This document shows positions 35,901 to 48,180 of a stretch of DNA of 64,000 nt, piece by piece (the first letter of the stretch is position 1; every line of letters begins with the position of its first letter). Under the pieces are notes generated by a model, which searched no databases, was not told where the DNA came from, and saw only the letters and a list, made by a program, of their open reading frames with translations. The position numbers and the translations under genes were made by a program. Source of the stretch: Dermatophagoides farinae (lineage: Eukaryota; Arthropoda; Arachnida; Sarcoptiformes; Pyroglyphidae); contig NC_134683.1 in assembly GCF_024713945.1 (NCBI RefSeq), positions 3,101,501-3,165,500 on the forward strand. Direction: 5' to 3'.

Positions 35901-38900
35901 GATAACGCTCGTAGTACGTAGTACGTATGAGAAAAAAAAACAAAATGATGATGAGAATGAGTTATATGAGGATTTTCTTCTTCTTCTTCTTCTTCACTTA
36001 CATTATGTCTGTCTATGTTTTGTTTTTAACATCATCATCACCATCATCATCGTTTCAAATACAAACAGGTCAAGGTTTATCCAATATCATTAATATCATC
36101 ATTATTATTAACGGAAACATCCTATGGTTGAATATTTCTGTTTCCATCAATCATACACGCAAATGTATGACACATACACAGACAGACTGACTGATTTACA
36201 ATTTCCAGACATTTTGTATACGGATTCAAATTCAAATACCACCCCTTAGAACACATTTTTCTTAAACTATCATGTTGTTCCATCATCGTGTTTCAGACAA
36301 CAGTTCCATTATAATCATTATCATGACTAACAAATTGTGGTGAGTGAGAATGATGATGATATCATGATGGTCATTTTAATATTTTTTTTCATTTACTAAT
36401 AGCGAATCAAATCCGGTAAAAAAAATTGTCTCATCATTTCTTCAACCAACTAGGTGGTCTCGCGATCTCGTTTGTTTTTATCTGACATTGTCGATAATAA
36501 TATCATCATCATCATTATGGAAAATGATTGTAGTATCATGATTCGACAAATTGATATTGTTTCAATATTAAATTTCATGGCCATTATATATCATCAATCA
36601 ACAAATCGATACATTGTATCCAACCAAGTATTTGTAAAACATTGATCAACTCATTTTTCATCGTTATGATGAATCTATCACCAATCTTTAAAATTCTGTA
36701 ATATTCAAACCAGATTCACACTAACACACACACAGTCTAACCTATGACGATTGATTGATGAAAACACCGTTCGATTTTTTTTTCTTACTTCGATCCATTT
36801 TAGATGAACAAACAACGAGAATAGCAGCCTGTGTTTTGTGTTTCCATATCATCAAATAGGAGGGTCTTTACAAGAGAAAAAAAACGATTTTCTTTTTTTT
36901 TCATAGTTATCGTCGCCTTCATCATACAACATACCAGCCAAAAAAAAAGTTGTTTGTCCATTTCATTCGTTTCTGTGCCATCCACATTTCATACGACCAA
37001 CATTTTTTGGTCGATTCATTCATTCATTCATTCGTTCGTTGTTGAAAAGAAAACCCCGTAAGCAATCTGAAAATCAAAAACAGCCAATAACTCCAAATGA
37101 ATCTTTTGTCTGTGTGTGTGTGTGTCTAGTTCATTAGGCAAATGAATGAATGAATGAATTAAGAAACAAAAAACAAATCCATCGTCTTTATATAAAGAAG
37201 TGATCAACAATTGTGTGAACCAGTTATTCAATATTGATGAAATCAATTTTAATCACCATTGATTGATAATCATCTTGATACATTTGAAATTTATGAATTT
37301 TCCCACATATCACCTGTTTTTTCACGATTAACTGTAAATTTATTTATTATTTGTAATCATCGATATTCTCTTATTTCCTTGTTTGACAATTTCAAATTTC
37401 AAATTCATCTATCGATAAATTTTTGTAGCCTTCATTTTTTTTCACATGATTTATCGATTTTCAACATATTAATTTTCAAAACATTGGTGAGTGTGATTTT
37501 TTTTCTTTTGCTTTCATTTCGTTTTTAATATCGAATAATAATGAATTAATGTGATGATGAAAAATGAAAAAAAAAAATGTTTGAAATAGCCACTATCTAT
37601 TTTCAATTGTATGGAAAAAATGATCGATTCAATTCAATTGATCGATCGATCGATCATTCATAATAGCAATTGATGGTTTTATCATTATTGAATGATGCAA
37701 ACAATAGGTTGATCAATACCTGTGAAAAAATCATACTGATATCTGTATGATTTTTTTTCTTCTCAAAACTTTCATTACCACCATTAATCACTACATTCAT
37801 TGTATTTTTCAATAGCCAATATATCAAAACAACAGGTGTATCGTTTGAAAATAGACATGTTTTTTTATCCATATTTTTTTATTATTAATTTTCATTGAAT
37901 TTCTATTTTTATTGTTGTATATTATCAAATGTCGATATTGTTAAGAATCAATATTAATGACAAGCCGATTAATCGTCGTGACATTAAATAAGAGTGATTA
38001 GTATTCATCGATCCAATTATCACCCTCTTATAGAATAGAATCGATAGCAAAAAAAAAAAATACAAATGTACCAACAGATGTTTCTCACAATATTCATCCA
38101 CACAAACAATCAATTCGATAATGGTAAATACCCCTGTCCCTCTTTCTCTCTCTTAGCTAATTGATTGTCACATTATAATCAATTATCTGAATTCTAACAC
38201 CTAAGTGTAATCTGATCTCATCGTCGGTTTGGCTTTTACCATGAAAATGTCATATAAACTAAACCAATTTACATGTGCGCAAACACAAGTGAGTTAGAGG
38301 GCCGTTTTTATTTAAAAAAAAATTCAAACATTTTAAAATGCCGGTTGAAAAAAAACAGGAACCAAAAAAAAATTTTTTGAACTCATAAGTGTCATAAGAA
38401 TATACAATACACTTTTGTGTTTCAATGATAATAATGATGGAGTTAGTTATAGCTGGTAATCATAATGATCTTATTGCCGGTATTTTGATTCTCAAATCAA
38501 TCAATCTCAATAAATCGGTCTTTTTTTATGTGAACATTATTCATGACAAAAGAAAAAACAAACATACAAACATTTTTTTCGTTGCGTGATCATCATTATT
38601 CTGATTGATCAATCGAATCCATTCACATTGTTTGTTTTTCGATGGAATTGAATGAATGTTTTTCCACATTGAATTTGCATTCATTTCAAATAATAGTAAA
38701 AGAATAAAACCGTTTTTTTTTGTTTGTTTGTTTGTTCTGAATAATGCCCCCATTATTATCTATCCGAATCCAAAGGTGATGATAACAACAAACTTCGAAT
38801 GATGACAATTTGATCGATTCAATTGTTATCATCATCATCATCATTGAAATCATAGTGATTTAGGTCGTCTGTCCGAAGATCTAGATTCGATTTTTTTTAG

Positions 38901-39164
38901 TACTATTCGATCAACCATGAATTTCAAATTGAAAACGAAAAAAAAATCTTAAATCAATCACCAACAAAATGGGATAACAACTGGAACAAGCTAGTGCTTT
39001 ACAGTTTTTCATTTTAGATTTTTTTTTCATGAATGATAATGATTATTAATTTTTAAACATTTTGTACAATAATCATAAATTGATTGATGATTGATTTTTT
39101 TGTTTTTTTTCAATAATAATTTTCTAGTAGATCAGCAGCAACATCAACCTTTACATAAATAAGA
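32942..39164. other. 6.2-kb noncoding stretch
   Basis: Long AT-rich region of ATC/ATG repeats, poly-A/T and CA/GT tracts without a recognisable gene. A few splice-like sites exist (AAG followed by GTAAGT at 35,376; TTTTCAG at 33,696 and 35,625), which may belong to noncoding 5' exons of the downstream gene. A less repetitive island at about 33,950-34,200 is discussed as a finding. Confidence 0.55.
33441..33463. repeat. (GT)n microsatellite
   Basis: Uninterrupted GT dinucleotide run of about 11 copies. Confidence 0.9.
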
Positions 39165-42100
39165 ATGTCATCCATAACGATTCATCATCAAATGGAAAGA
39201 AGGCGGCTTCAACGAAAACCAAAAACATCGTCATCATCATCATCATCATCATCCATATCGTCGCATTTGTTGTTTGTATCATCAAATTATCAATCGACCA
39301 TTTTGATGACCATCATTATACAGCTATTGATTGTAAGTATACACACAGTTTTCTTGATTTTTGTTCAATGCTTTTTTTTGACTATGACCGCTTCAAATAA
39401 ATGCCGATTGCGTGTGTATGTGTGTGTGCATGTGCATGTCATAGTAGACCTAAATCTAAGAAAATTAGAATATGAAGACAAACCAAATTTTTCGTTTTCG
39501 TTCTACTAAAATTATTATTGGTGTTTATGGTGATTATGATGATGATGAGTATATATGGTCACAATCTACATAAAATGTAGTTCATCTAATACAATATATT
39601 GTTGTTATAAAAATTGGCCTCTGGTCATTGAATGAAACTAAAGGAATATAACATTTAAAAAAACATTTTAAGACCAAATTGATTGAAAGTTTTAAAATTT
39701 AAAAAATTCACAATAACCGATATTCGATATAATTATCGATTATCACTTTGTGATGCGAAATTATTTATCTTTTTACTGAATTTAATTCGAAAGTTCAACC
39801 AATGTTGATGATAATGATTTTTTTCGCCTATTTACACATTCACCCAGGTATATACAGCACTAATTGCTTCGACCGAGATTCCAATGCAAACATTTGTGAT
39901 TTCATTTCCGATATCCATTTCCTGATCAATTATTTTGAATTTTAGTTTTTTTTTCAAGAAAAAAAACTCTTTAATTCATTGCAAATTGATCAAATCGGAT
40001 CGGATATTATTCAAACGAGATCTTGATGTTTTAAATTTTTTGATTAGTTGATTACTTGATGATCCTTTAGAATGTTGTTTTTTTTTATTTTGACAAAAAC
40101 AAAAACCATCAAACAACAAAATGATCATCATGAACATAATCAGTAGTGCCTCGAGTGTAATGAAAATTTTAAAAATTATAATGCGAAAAAAAAATCTTCA
40201 AGTTCAAGGTTCATCATGTGTGTTTGTGTGTGTGTGTGGTGATATGGTAACGAAAAATTTCGATCAAAAAACAAACTCATGATGATATTTGTGATCATAA
40301 ATCATTAATAAGTGGTTGTCGTTTTTTTTCTTCACGCGGATTTTTTTTCCCTGGGTTATATATCACGTTATATATAACTGTATCATACATGTTTGACATT
40401 CAATGTCAATCAATTTATATAAATACATACGAACACACAAACAAATTATTACCATAGTTTAATTTTGCAAACCAAAGCATTTTCATCACACACTAGAAGA
40501 TTAATCCTTTTGGCTATTTTCAATATAGTTTTTTTTCTTCTCAAATTTCAATGTTTAAATTGTTCACGCGATCACAAATTTTATGTTTACATTAATCTTT
40601 TGGTATTTTTATATTCAAATAAGAAACAGCAGCAGCAGCAGCATCAGGTGGATTTTGTTTTCATCTCTCCATTTTTTGATGATTATGATTATCAATCCTT
40701 TTGATATTTGCGGAAAAAAATTTTCTTTCTTAACACACTGGTTTGTTTGTTGTTTACTCAGTATAATTATTCTTTTTTTTTTTTTTTGGTATTGACTTGC
40801 ACGAAAAAAATGCGGAAATTTAATCCCAATATTTTCGTTTTTTTTCATTCTGTTGAAAATTTGATTGAAATAAACAGACAAAAGCAGCTATGTAAGTGTG
40901 TGTGTGTTCCATCATTAATATGTAATCGAAGGAATAAAAAAAATTATTAATCATAATTATAATTTGCTTTTTTTGTTGTTGAAAAATTATCAGATGGACA
41001 GGTTAAATCAATCATTGCCGATTTACTTGTATAAAAATAATTTTTTTCCCCATTTATTCTCTTAGATTTGTCTGAAAATTGCCAACAATTATGTTGATGC
41101 TTTCGATTATTGGCGTAAACTTGGTATGTTTGATTTATTCGAAATTTTTTTTCTCTTTCATTTCTTAATTTTGCAATACAATTAGGTCCATTATCAGCCG
41201 ATCTAAAACTTGGTACCACATGTCGTAATTCTTTGGAATGTTTATTATTTGTACCACATAGCCAATGTGATTGTCAAACAAATGTTTGTTCATGTCAACC
41301 ATATCATATTTTATTTAATCAAACTATGTGTCTACCTGGTATGTTTAAAATATTTTAAATTATACAGCAAAATTTTATGGACATTTTTTTGTGCTGAATA
41401 AAATAATCTAGCATCATTACTTGGATATGCATGTAGTGTAGATGAACAATGTACAGCTCGTGTTTCGAATGCACAATGTAATAATGGATTATGTCAATGT
41501 GAATCAAATTATCTTCCACTTCGTCGTGATAAATGTTTACCACGTATGTTTATTTTTAATATCTATGATCATAGCTTTTCATTTTATTTGTTCGGATTTT
41601 TTTGTTTGTTTGAAATATCTAGCTGCTATGGCCGGCGATTTCTGTCTGAATGAACAACAATGTCTTATGGGTAATAAACATTCCAAATGTAAATACATTA
41701 TTCCACGAATATATGGTAAATGTCGCTGTTTGGAAGGTTTCCATCAAACTAAAGATAATCATTGTTTGCCAAGTAAGTTTAATTTTTTCAAGAAAAAAAC
41801 GTCGAATGATGATTATTTAAACCAACACAATATTACAATTTATATAATCAGATCTACAAAGTTCATGTAATGATTCATTTGAATGTCAACAAGTGACACC
41901 AAATTCTTATTGTGCCAAATCATTGTTTGGTTCGAATAAATGCCAATGTAAACCCGGATTCCAGGAATCTAAAGATCAACAAACATGTCGACCATTGCCA
42001 ACGACAACGACAACTACTACTACGACTACGACGACGACTGAACCACCAAGACAGATTATAACAAATGATGATCTATTACCCAACATTATCGATGATGATG

Positions 42101-43036
42101 ATGAAGAAGAAATTTCATTTGAAGATGAACCACAAATCCGTAATGCAAATGCTGTTTCATTGGGTAAACCATGTAATCATTCATTCGAATGTCAACTTCG
42201 TGATCCATATTCTCGATGTATCGATGGTATTTGTGAATGCACTAAACGTTCCGATAATTGTAGTGCACAGAATACAGGATGTCATGCCGATACATTTCAA
42301 TGTCGTAATGGACAATGTGTTTCTTGGTATTTTGTTTGTGATAACAATAATAATTGCGATGATGGTTCTGATGAAATTGAATGTGAACCACATAGTAAGT
42401 TTATTTTCAAGTTATTCCAAATTTCTTACTAATAATTTTTTATCTTTGAAAAGATTGTCCAAAAGAAGCATTTCAATGTAAATCTGATGGTGTTTGTGTG
42501 GCAAGACAAACAATTTGTAATGGCAAATGGGACTGTACAGATGGATCAGATGAAGCTCTCTGTCATAAAGGTTTGTCATTTTTATTTGAATTTTATGTTT
42601 AATCACCATGTTAAATCAAAATCCTTAATTATAGGAAATTCTTGTGATAGTCAAGCTTGGCAATGTAAATCTGGACAATGTTTACCTCAATATGCATTCT
42701 GTAATGCTGTTCCTGACTGTCTTGATGGTAGCGATGAAGATGAAGAAATCTGTGAAAGCTGTAATTAGTAAATTCAGATCTTTGTAATATATCCACTAAC
42801 CAGTATTCTATTTTTTACCACTTAATTAGCTATGACCTGTCCAAATGGAACATTTACATGTTCAAATCGAATGTGTCGATCAACGGCTATTCTATGTAGC
42901 GGTGTAGATGGATGTGGAGATAATAGTGATGAAGAACAATGTGAAGTTTGCTGTAAGCTTTTGTTTGAAATTTCTTTTTTTTCTAGAAACCTAAAATTTT
43001 TTCATTTACTAATAAATAGATTGCCAGAAACCATGA
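39165..43036 (+). CDS. Secreted modular protein: EB-type cysteine modules plus four LDLR class A repeats
   Basis: Ten exons: 39165-39332, 41066-41123, 41186-41338, 41412-41543, 41623-41772, 41852-42394, 42454-42570, 42635-42760, 42830-42952 and 43020-43036; total 528 residues, closing exactly. A Ser-rich lead ends in a hydrophobic segment split by intron 1 ([11 protein letters not shown] | [12 protein letters not shown]), the likely signal anchor or signal peptide. Exons 3-6 each encode a small EB-like cysteine module (e.g. [20 protein letters not shown]). Exon 6 continues with a poly-Thr linker, an acidic stretch, another cysteine module and the first LDLa. Exons 7, 8 and 9 each encode one LDLa ([50 protein letters not shown]). 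Every intron after the first is phase 1. Intron 1 is 1.7 kb, large for this genome. Ligand and role are unknown; the Ca2+-binding DGSDE motifs are intact in three repeats. Confidence 0.82.
39333..41065 (+). other. Large first intron of the EB/LDLa gene
   Basis: GTAAGT donor to TTCTCTTAG acceptor, 1,733 bases. Low-complexity with GT tracts (about 40,220-40,237) and poly-T. No nested gene seen; intronic regulatory sequence is plausible because other introns here are under 110 bases. Confidence 0.65.
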
Positions 43037-43779
43037 TACTCATTATATGATATTGATAATGGACAATTTGGATCTTGTAAGAGGTCATCAACGCCATATA
43101 TACACATCATTATCATTGGATACCAAATTTTCATCTTTTTTTCTCACAAAATTCCAAACTCATTTTTTTTAATTTATTATCATCATTACCATTACAATTT
43201 TTCTTTTGTCATCGTTGAAAAATCGAATGTTTTTTCTTGTAATTCTTTCAAGCTAAAATTATCATCATCAAACACAACTAAAGAGCCTGCCCAAATAAAC
43301 TAAATCAAATTCCAGTCATCATGGCCAATTAATGATTGACCATTCAAATGACTGGCTAACTTTTTTTTTAAATATGTGCAATTTTTTCTTCATAAATGAA
43401 TCATTTTTCAGTAATGAAATTTTTTTTATATTGATTTTTATTGACAATTTTTTTTTTTGTTGTAAATATAATGCTAAACATTTATTTCTATTAATAATAT
43501 AATATATTCGAATGAATTAATTGTGAATGATTTGACTATCGATAATCGTATATGGATGAACAATAACCTAATCGATAGTTCGTTCGATGGTGATGAGGTG
43601 TAAAATCGAATTTTTTTTTGTTGAACCATAATCGACAATGAATTCGAACATGAGGAAGGGGTTGCTAATCACATATTCATCACACAAATCCATCTCATTG
43701 GTTATCAATGAAAGGATAAAGCGTTTGTTTCATCTTTGCCCACTACTACTCCAATACAATTGTCGTTTTACAAATATAA
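43037..43779. other. Intergenic upstream of the bZIP gene
   Basis: AT-rich 3' UTR and promoter space; no gene seen. Confidence 0.55.
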
Positions 43780-43787
43780 TATAAAAA
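43780..43787 (+). promoter_or_regulatory. TATA box of the bZIP gene
   Basis: TATAAAAA 95 bases before the ATG, implying initiation near 43,810 and a 5' UTR of about 65 bases. TATA control fits an inducible AP-1-like gene. Confidence 0.5.
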
Positions 43788-43874
43788 CTCATCGTTTGAA
43801 CACAAATCATTTCATTTGATTAATCACTTTTGATAATCGCTCAAACAATTGATTTGTTTTTTCGTTCGTTCAAA

Positions 43875-45040
43875 ATGGCGGATTTTTTTAAAATCGAAAA
43901 TGTCTATTCATCATCGTTCGAACAACAACAACAGCAACAATATATGATGATGGATATGAATCCTATTTCAAATGATGAAAATAATAAAAATGTTCTACTC
44001 ACTGTTGATGATGTAACAACAACAGCATCAGATACAACCTCATATCATTTGTTATCGAATCTTAATCAAGATTATTATATTAATCATAATTTTTTAGATC
44101 AGCCTGATATGGTACAATTATCGAACATAAATTGTCCAAATGATAATAATGGCAACAAACAAGGTAACGTAAACATCTAAGTGCTTTATATAATTTTTCT
44201 TAATTCGACTTCATTTCAAATATTTAATTTCCATTTATAGTTGATCTGGCAGCAATTTCCACACAACCTGTAGTCATCAATAACACGGATTTCTACTATC
44301 ACGATACAAATTTGAATTATTCTCCGATTTCCGAAATGATATCGACATCTCCACAATCTACGGCTTCAAATTTTTCAACAACATCAACTGTTTTGGATTC
44401 TGCAATTCAAACACCATTGCCGCAATCAAATTATTATCCATTCAATTATATGGTCTCAGACATTTCATCGCAAAACCAATTGAATGTTACAAACGATTGG
44501 AATTATAATAATAATAATATTGATTTGTCTTTTTTCAATCAAAATGTAATTCCAGCGCCAATTTCTTCTGTTTCTATGTCTGATGTACAATCTACATTGG
44601 TCAATCCAAAATCGATGAATCAACAACAAATCAAACCAACAGCGGCACCCAAGATGAATAAGCCTGTCAATCCGAAGTCTAATTCTAACCGTAAGTATTA
44701 GTGTTAATTGTTTCATTTGAAATATTTCAATTTTTTTCTTTATTCAACAGAATCGTCCGATGATTTAGCAAGAAAACTTGAAATGAAACGTGAACGAAAT
44801 CGTGTAGCCGCAAGAAAATGTCGCAACAAAAAACTTCAACTTATTGAAGAATATAAAAAAACTAATGCCATGTTGCAAAAAGACATTGAAGAATCGGAAG
44901 CCGTGTTGCGGAAAATCAATGCCCGAAAATTCGAATTACGAGCTGCATTATTAAATGCATTAAATTCATATCCATTGATATCTTCAACACCTTCGATAGT
45001 ATTGCAGCAAAATAATCAGCAATCAACTGCAGACCAATAA
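43875..45040 (+). CDS. AP-1-like bZIP transcription factor
   Basis: Three exons, 43875-44163, 44241-44690 and 44751-45040, phase 1 junctions, 342 residues. The first two exons are Asn/Gln/Ser/Thr-rich, resembling an activation region. Exon 3 carries the DNA-contact helix KRERNRVAARKCRNKKLQ, where N-x-x-A-A-x-x-C-R is the Jun/Fos/ATF-CREB signature binding TGA(C/G)TCA-type sites. The following coiled coil has heptad-like positions but polar or aromatic residues at several expected leucines (IEEYKKTNAMLQKDIEESEA), so dimer choice cannot be read. Jun and Fos are both possible; no Fos- or Jun-specific N-terminal motif is recognised. The ATG context CAAAATGGCGGA resembles a YY1/TISU element. Confidence 0.8.
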
Positions 45041-45305
45041 TTTCAATTTTAATCAATAATTAATATAATCGAATTTGAATTGCAATGAATTCAAATTACT
45101 AAAATTGACTTGTTTTTTTTGTTAAATTTGTGCATTTTTCATTCTAAATTGATAATCTTTCCATATCAAATTTTGTTGACTAGATATATATTATTATATT
45201 ATGATTAATTAAAGATAATTCCAATCATAAACACGTTTTTTTTATTGATTTGAACAAAAGAATCATTAAACAGAAAGACAGAAAAGTGATTCACAAAGAT
45301 ATTTA

Positions 45306-45903
45306 TCAATCTTTGTCATGTAATTTTCGATAAACAGCTTGCATATAAGTGAAAACACATTTAGGATCCGGCTTGTCTTTAGCAGCCAACATATCATCCA
45401 CTTCGATCATTGGTGGAACATCAATCTTATCTCTGAAACAAAATAATAATATGATTAAAAATAAAATCAATGGCAAATCTTACTGTAAGTAGTAATAGTA
45501 GTAGTATCACTTACTGAATAGTGTTGAAAGCAATTGTCAGATTTTCTCGACGATTATTCGGATCAAGTTTGTCATATTCAAATGAATCTGGAAAAAAATG
45601 ATGAATCAAAGCACAGAATGCCATACCATTAGCCCAACTGCTCGAAAAATTTTCAATGTTGACATGCTAAAAAACATAATGAATTAGAAAAAAAAACGGT
45701 GTATGACAAAGTTAATGTTGAAGGCGAAAAAAATTTTTTCCATTATAAAATGCTCATGACACATTATATCAAACCAGATGAGGCGAATAGTTTTTAAAGA
45801 TTATGGTTGATAATAGACATATAATATGATTATTACCTCATATCCTCTGGTTTTGGCTTTGCTCCATCGAAGCAACATGTCTTTGATCTGGGCAGGAGTA
45901 GGA
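45306..45903 (-). CDS. Smoothelin-type calponin-homology domain (partial: last three exons)
   Basis: Exons 45903-45837, 45666-45515 and 45432-45306 join exactly and encode a CH domain: PTPAQIKDMLLRWSKAKTRG, then HVNIENFSSSWANGMAFCAL, IHHFFPDSF, IDVPPMIEVDDMLA and CVFTYMQAVYRKL, ending KLHDKD. This is the type-2 single CH domain characteristic of smoothelins, which associate with actin. The acceptor before the first exon needs an incoming phase-2 codon and no matching upstream exon was found, so the 5' part is missing. It most likely belongs to the same gene as the SMTN-type exons 1.3-2.9 kb upstream, given orientation and family architecture. Confidence 0.8.
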
Positions 45904-47207
45904 CTGTAGGCGTCCCGACAACAACAGTGGGGTGTGCAAGTGATTGATGAATAAAATGAAATTTACATGGATGAATGGTGAAATTTAAGAATTAAAATAT
46001 AGTCAACATCATCATCATCATTAGGAATTCATACAGTTTAAGAATCAAATAATGATTGTATAGAATAAAAAAAACTTACGGCATTTTTTAACTTCGGATT
46101 CTGATAACAAAAATTCGATTCGCTAATGGAAATTGGATAAAGTTTTTTTCACACCAGTGTGTTTTTGATTGTTGGTTTGAAATAAAAATGATCAACTATA
46201 GAAAATTTGAAAACTAATTCAAATCGGAAAAAAACACACTAGTGATGATTATTTAAGACAACAACTGGCTCATCAAATAATAATAATAATAATAATAATG
46301 CGAAACATAAAACAAACAGAACATTTGGAAAATAAATATAAAAAAAATGTTAGAATTGAATCTAATAAATTCATTTTTGGTATTCAATTCACTTGATGAT
46401 GACGGATGAAAGACATGCGCGAATGTTGATGATAATCATCATCACCATGATTATATCCGATGCCAACAATTGATCAAACAAGAGAAGACAAACAAGAAAT
46501 GTAGTAGACCGAATAAAATTCTATTTCGGGTATCATCATCATAGAAATAGACATACATCAACATTATCATTTTGAAATGAAATCTCGGCATAAATCGAGC
46601 AATAAGCATCATCAAATAAGATATTCTTCTATATTCATATATGTTTAGTAATATCGTCACTTGGTTAATGGCAAATGATGATTTTTCTTCATCACTTATA
46701 AATTCAAATCTCTATATATATATGAACCCCTGTATATGACAGCTATGAATTCGGATATTTCCCAATAACGAGGCAAATAACTAAAACTGCATTGAAAATA
46801 TAGAATTTTTTTTTTCTTTAATTATCACGTATCAGGCTATGTAAAGAATATATATTCATTGATTGACATAAATTCGTTGCAAAGGAAAGCTCAATTGTAT
46901 TGTGTTTGTATATGAGTGCAAACGATAGAATTTACTCATCATTACAACATGTTTAAATAGATTGCGAAAGAAAACGAAAACGAAAAAAAAAACAAAATCA
47001 AAATGGCAGAGAAACAATAATAATGATTCAAGGGTTGGTTAATTAGTTGGCTCAATGGCAGAAGAATTCAATTCTGATTTGACTGACGAATGATGATCAA
47101 ACAAATAAATCATGATTCATTTGAATTTTATTTGTGACTATTTCAATTGTGATGCGGCAATGATTATTGGCATGGATGTCAATGGTTTTCTGTTGTTGTT
47201 GTTGTTT
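45904..47207. other. Probable intron between the SMTN-type and CH-domain exons
   Basis: AT-rich. A possible mini-exon on the minus strand lies at about 46,080-46,117 (ends AAAAATGCC before GTAAGT), but its phases do not join the known flanking exons. No other coding segment recognised. Confidence 0.4.
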
Positions 47208-48180
47208 TTATTTGCTCGTGCCATCTCTAAACGATGTGGTACCGATGACTTTTTTCAAACGTGGATCTTCCACCAATTCTCCTGGATCGACTGTAAAAAG
47301 AATTTAAAAAATGACAATATGTTAAAATGCAAATAAAAAATAAAATATGGATTACCATCGTATCGTTTTAATTCTTCGAGTACAACTTGTTTAGGACCAG
47401 CACCTTGTCTTGATACATAATCATATGCTTTCAATAAACGTTTCTTATCTTCTTCGGCTTCTTGTTGTCGTTGTCGAATAAATTCCTGTGCTGGATCATC
47501 TTTGGTCATTGCACCAGCAGGTCCTGAACGTGCAGCCACTGAATAGGATTCCAGAATTTTTTTCTTTCGTTCTTCGGCACTTCGTTTACATTGCTGTAGA
47601 ACATCTTCGACTAAACCTTTGTCATTGATGCTTGGAGAGGATGGTGGTGTAACTATGTTTGTATAAACCCCATTTTGGATTAGAATCCATTTCAGAAGAA
47701 CCAAAATTTATAAAATCGCTTACCTTGTCCGGTTGTATAGATACCAATGTCCATTGTTTTTTTACCACCAGCCGGTGCAGATCGTGCCATCTGATCATAC
47801 ATAGCCAATGTACGGGCTTTATGTTCAGCTGCTTTTCGTTGTCGTTCGTCGATCATCTCTTGACGGCTATTGTTTAATCGTTCCAATTTTGCATCTCGTT
47901 TAGCTTTAATAAAAAACAACAAAATTGAATGATGAAAAGCATGAATGAAAAAAAACTTTGGCTAACCTCTTTCGATAGAACGTATTTCTTGCATGCGTCC
48001 ACGAATCGCTTTCCGATCATCAATATCTTCAGTCTGATCCAACTGTGAAAAGAGAAAGTGACATTATAGTTCCTGTATTAGAATTCAAATTCTTCAATAC
48101 ATTTTTTCTGAAAAAAAACATACCAGATTTTGCAGAAGATTCATATCGGTAAGCTCATCAAGATTAATTTCTTGTTCCAT
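47208..48180 (-). CDS. Smoothelin-family N-terminal region (complete short frame)
   Basis: Exons 48180-48124, 48042-47967, 47903-47724, 47652-47356 and 47290-47208 form a closed frame of 230 residues. The start MEQEINLDELTDMNLLQNL then LDQTEDIDDRKAIRGRMQEI matches the smoothelin cytoskeleton-domain pattern (short helix ending in RxxIRxxxxEIR). It continues as a highly charged helix (ERQRKAAEHKARTLAMYDQM) and two related units containing ARSAPAGG and ARSGPAGA, with a Pro/Ser linker. The last exon ends DPGELVEDPRLKKVIGTTSF then RDGTSK and stop. Because vertebrate smoothelins carry a C-terminal CH domain, and one is encoded 1.3 kb downstream, this closed frame may be a short isoform. An acceptor just 5' of the ATG suggests an upstream noncoding exon. 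Confidence 0.75.

Noticed and set aside
39165-43036. Reading the LDLa exons as an LDL receptor
   Set aside because: There is no YWTD propeller, NPxY tail or clear C-terminal membrane helix; the protein ends a few residues after the last LDLa.
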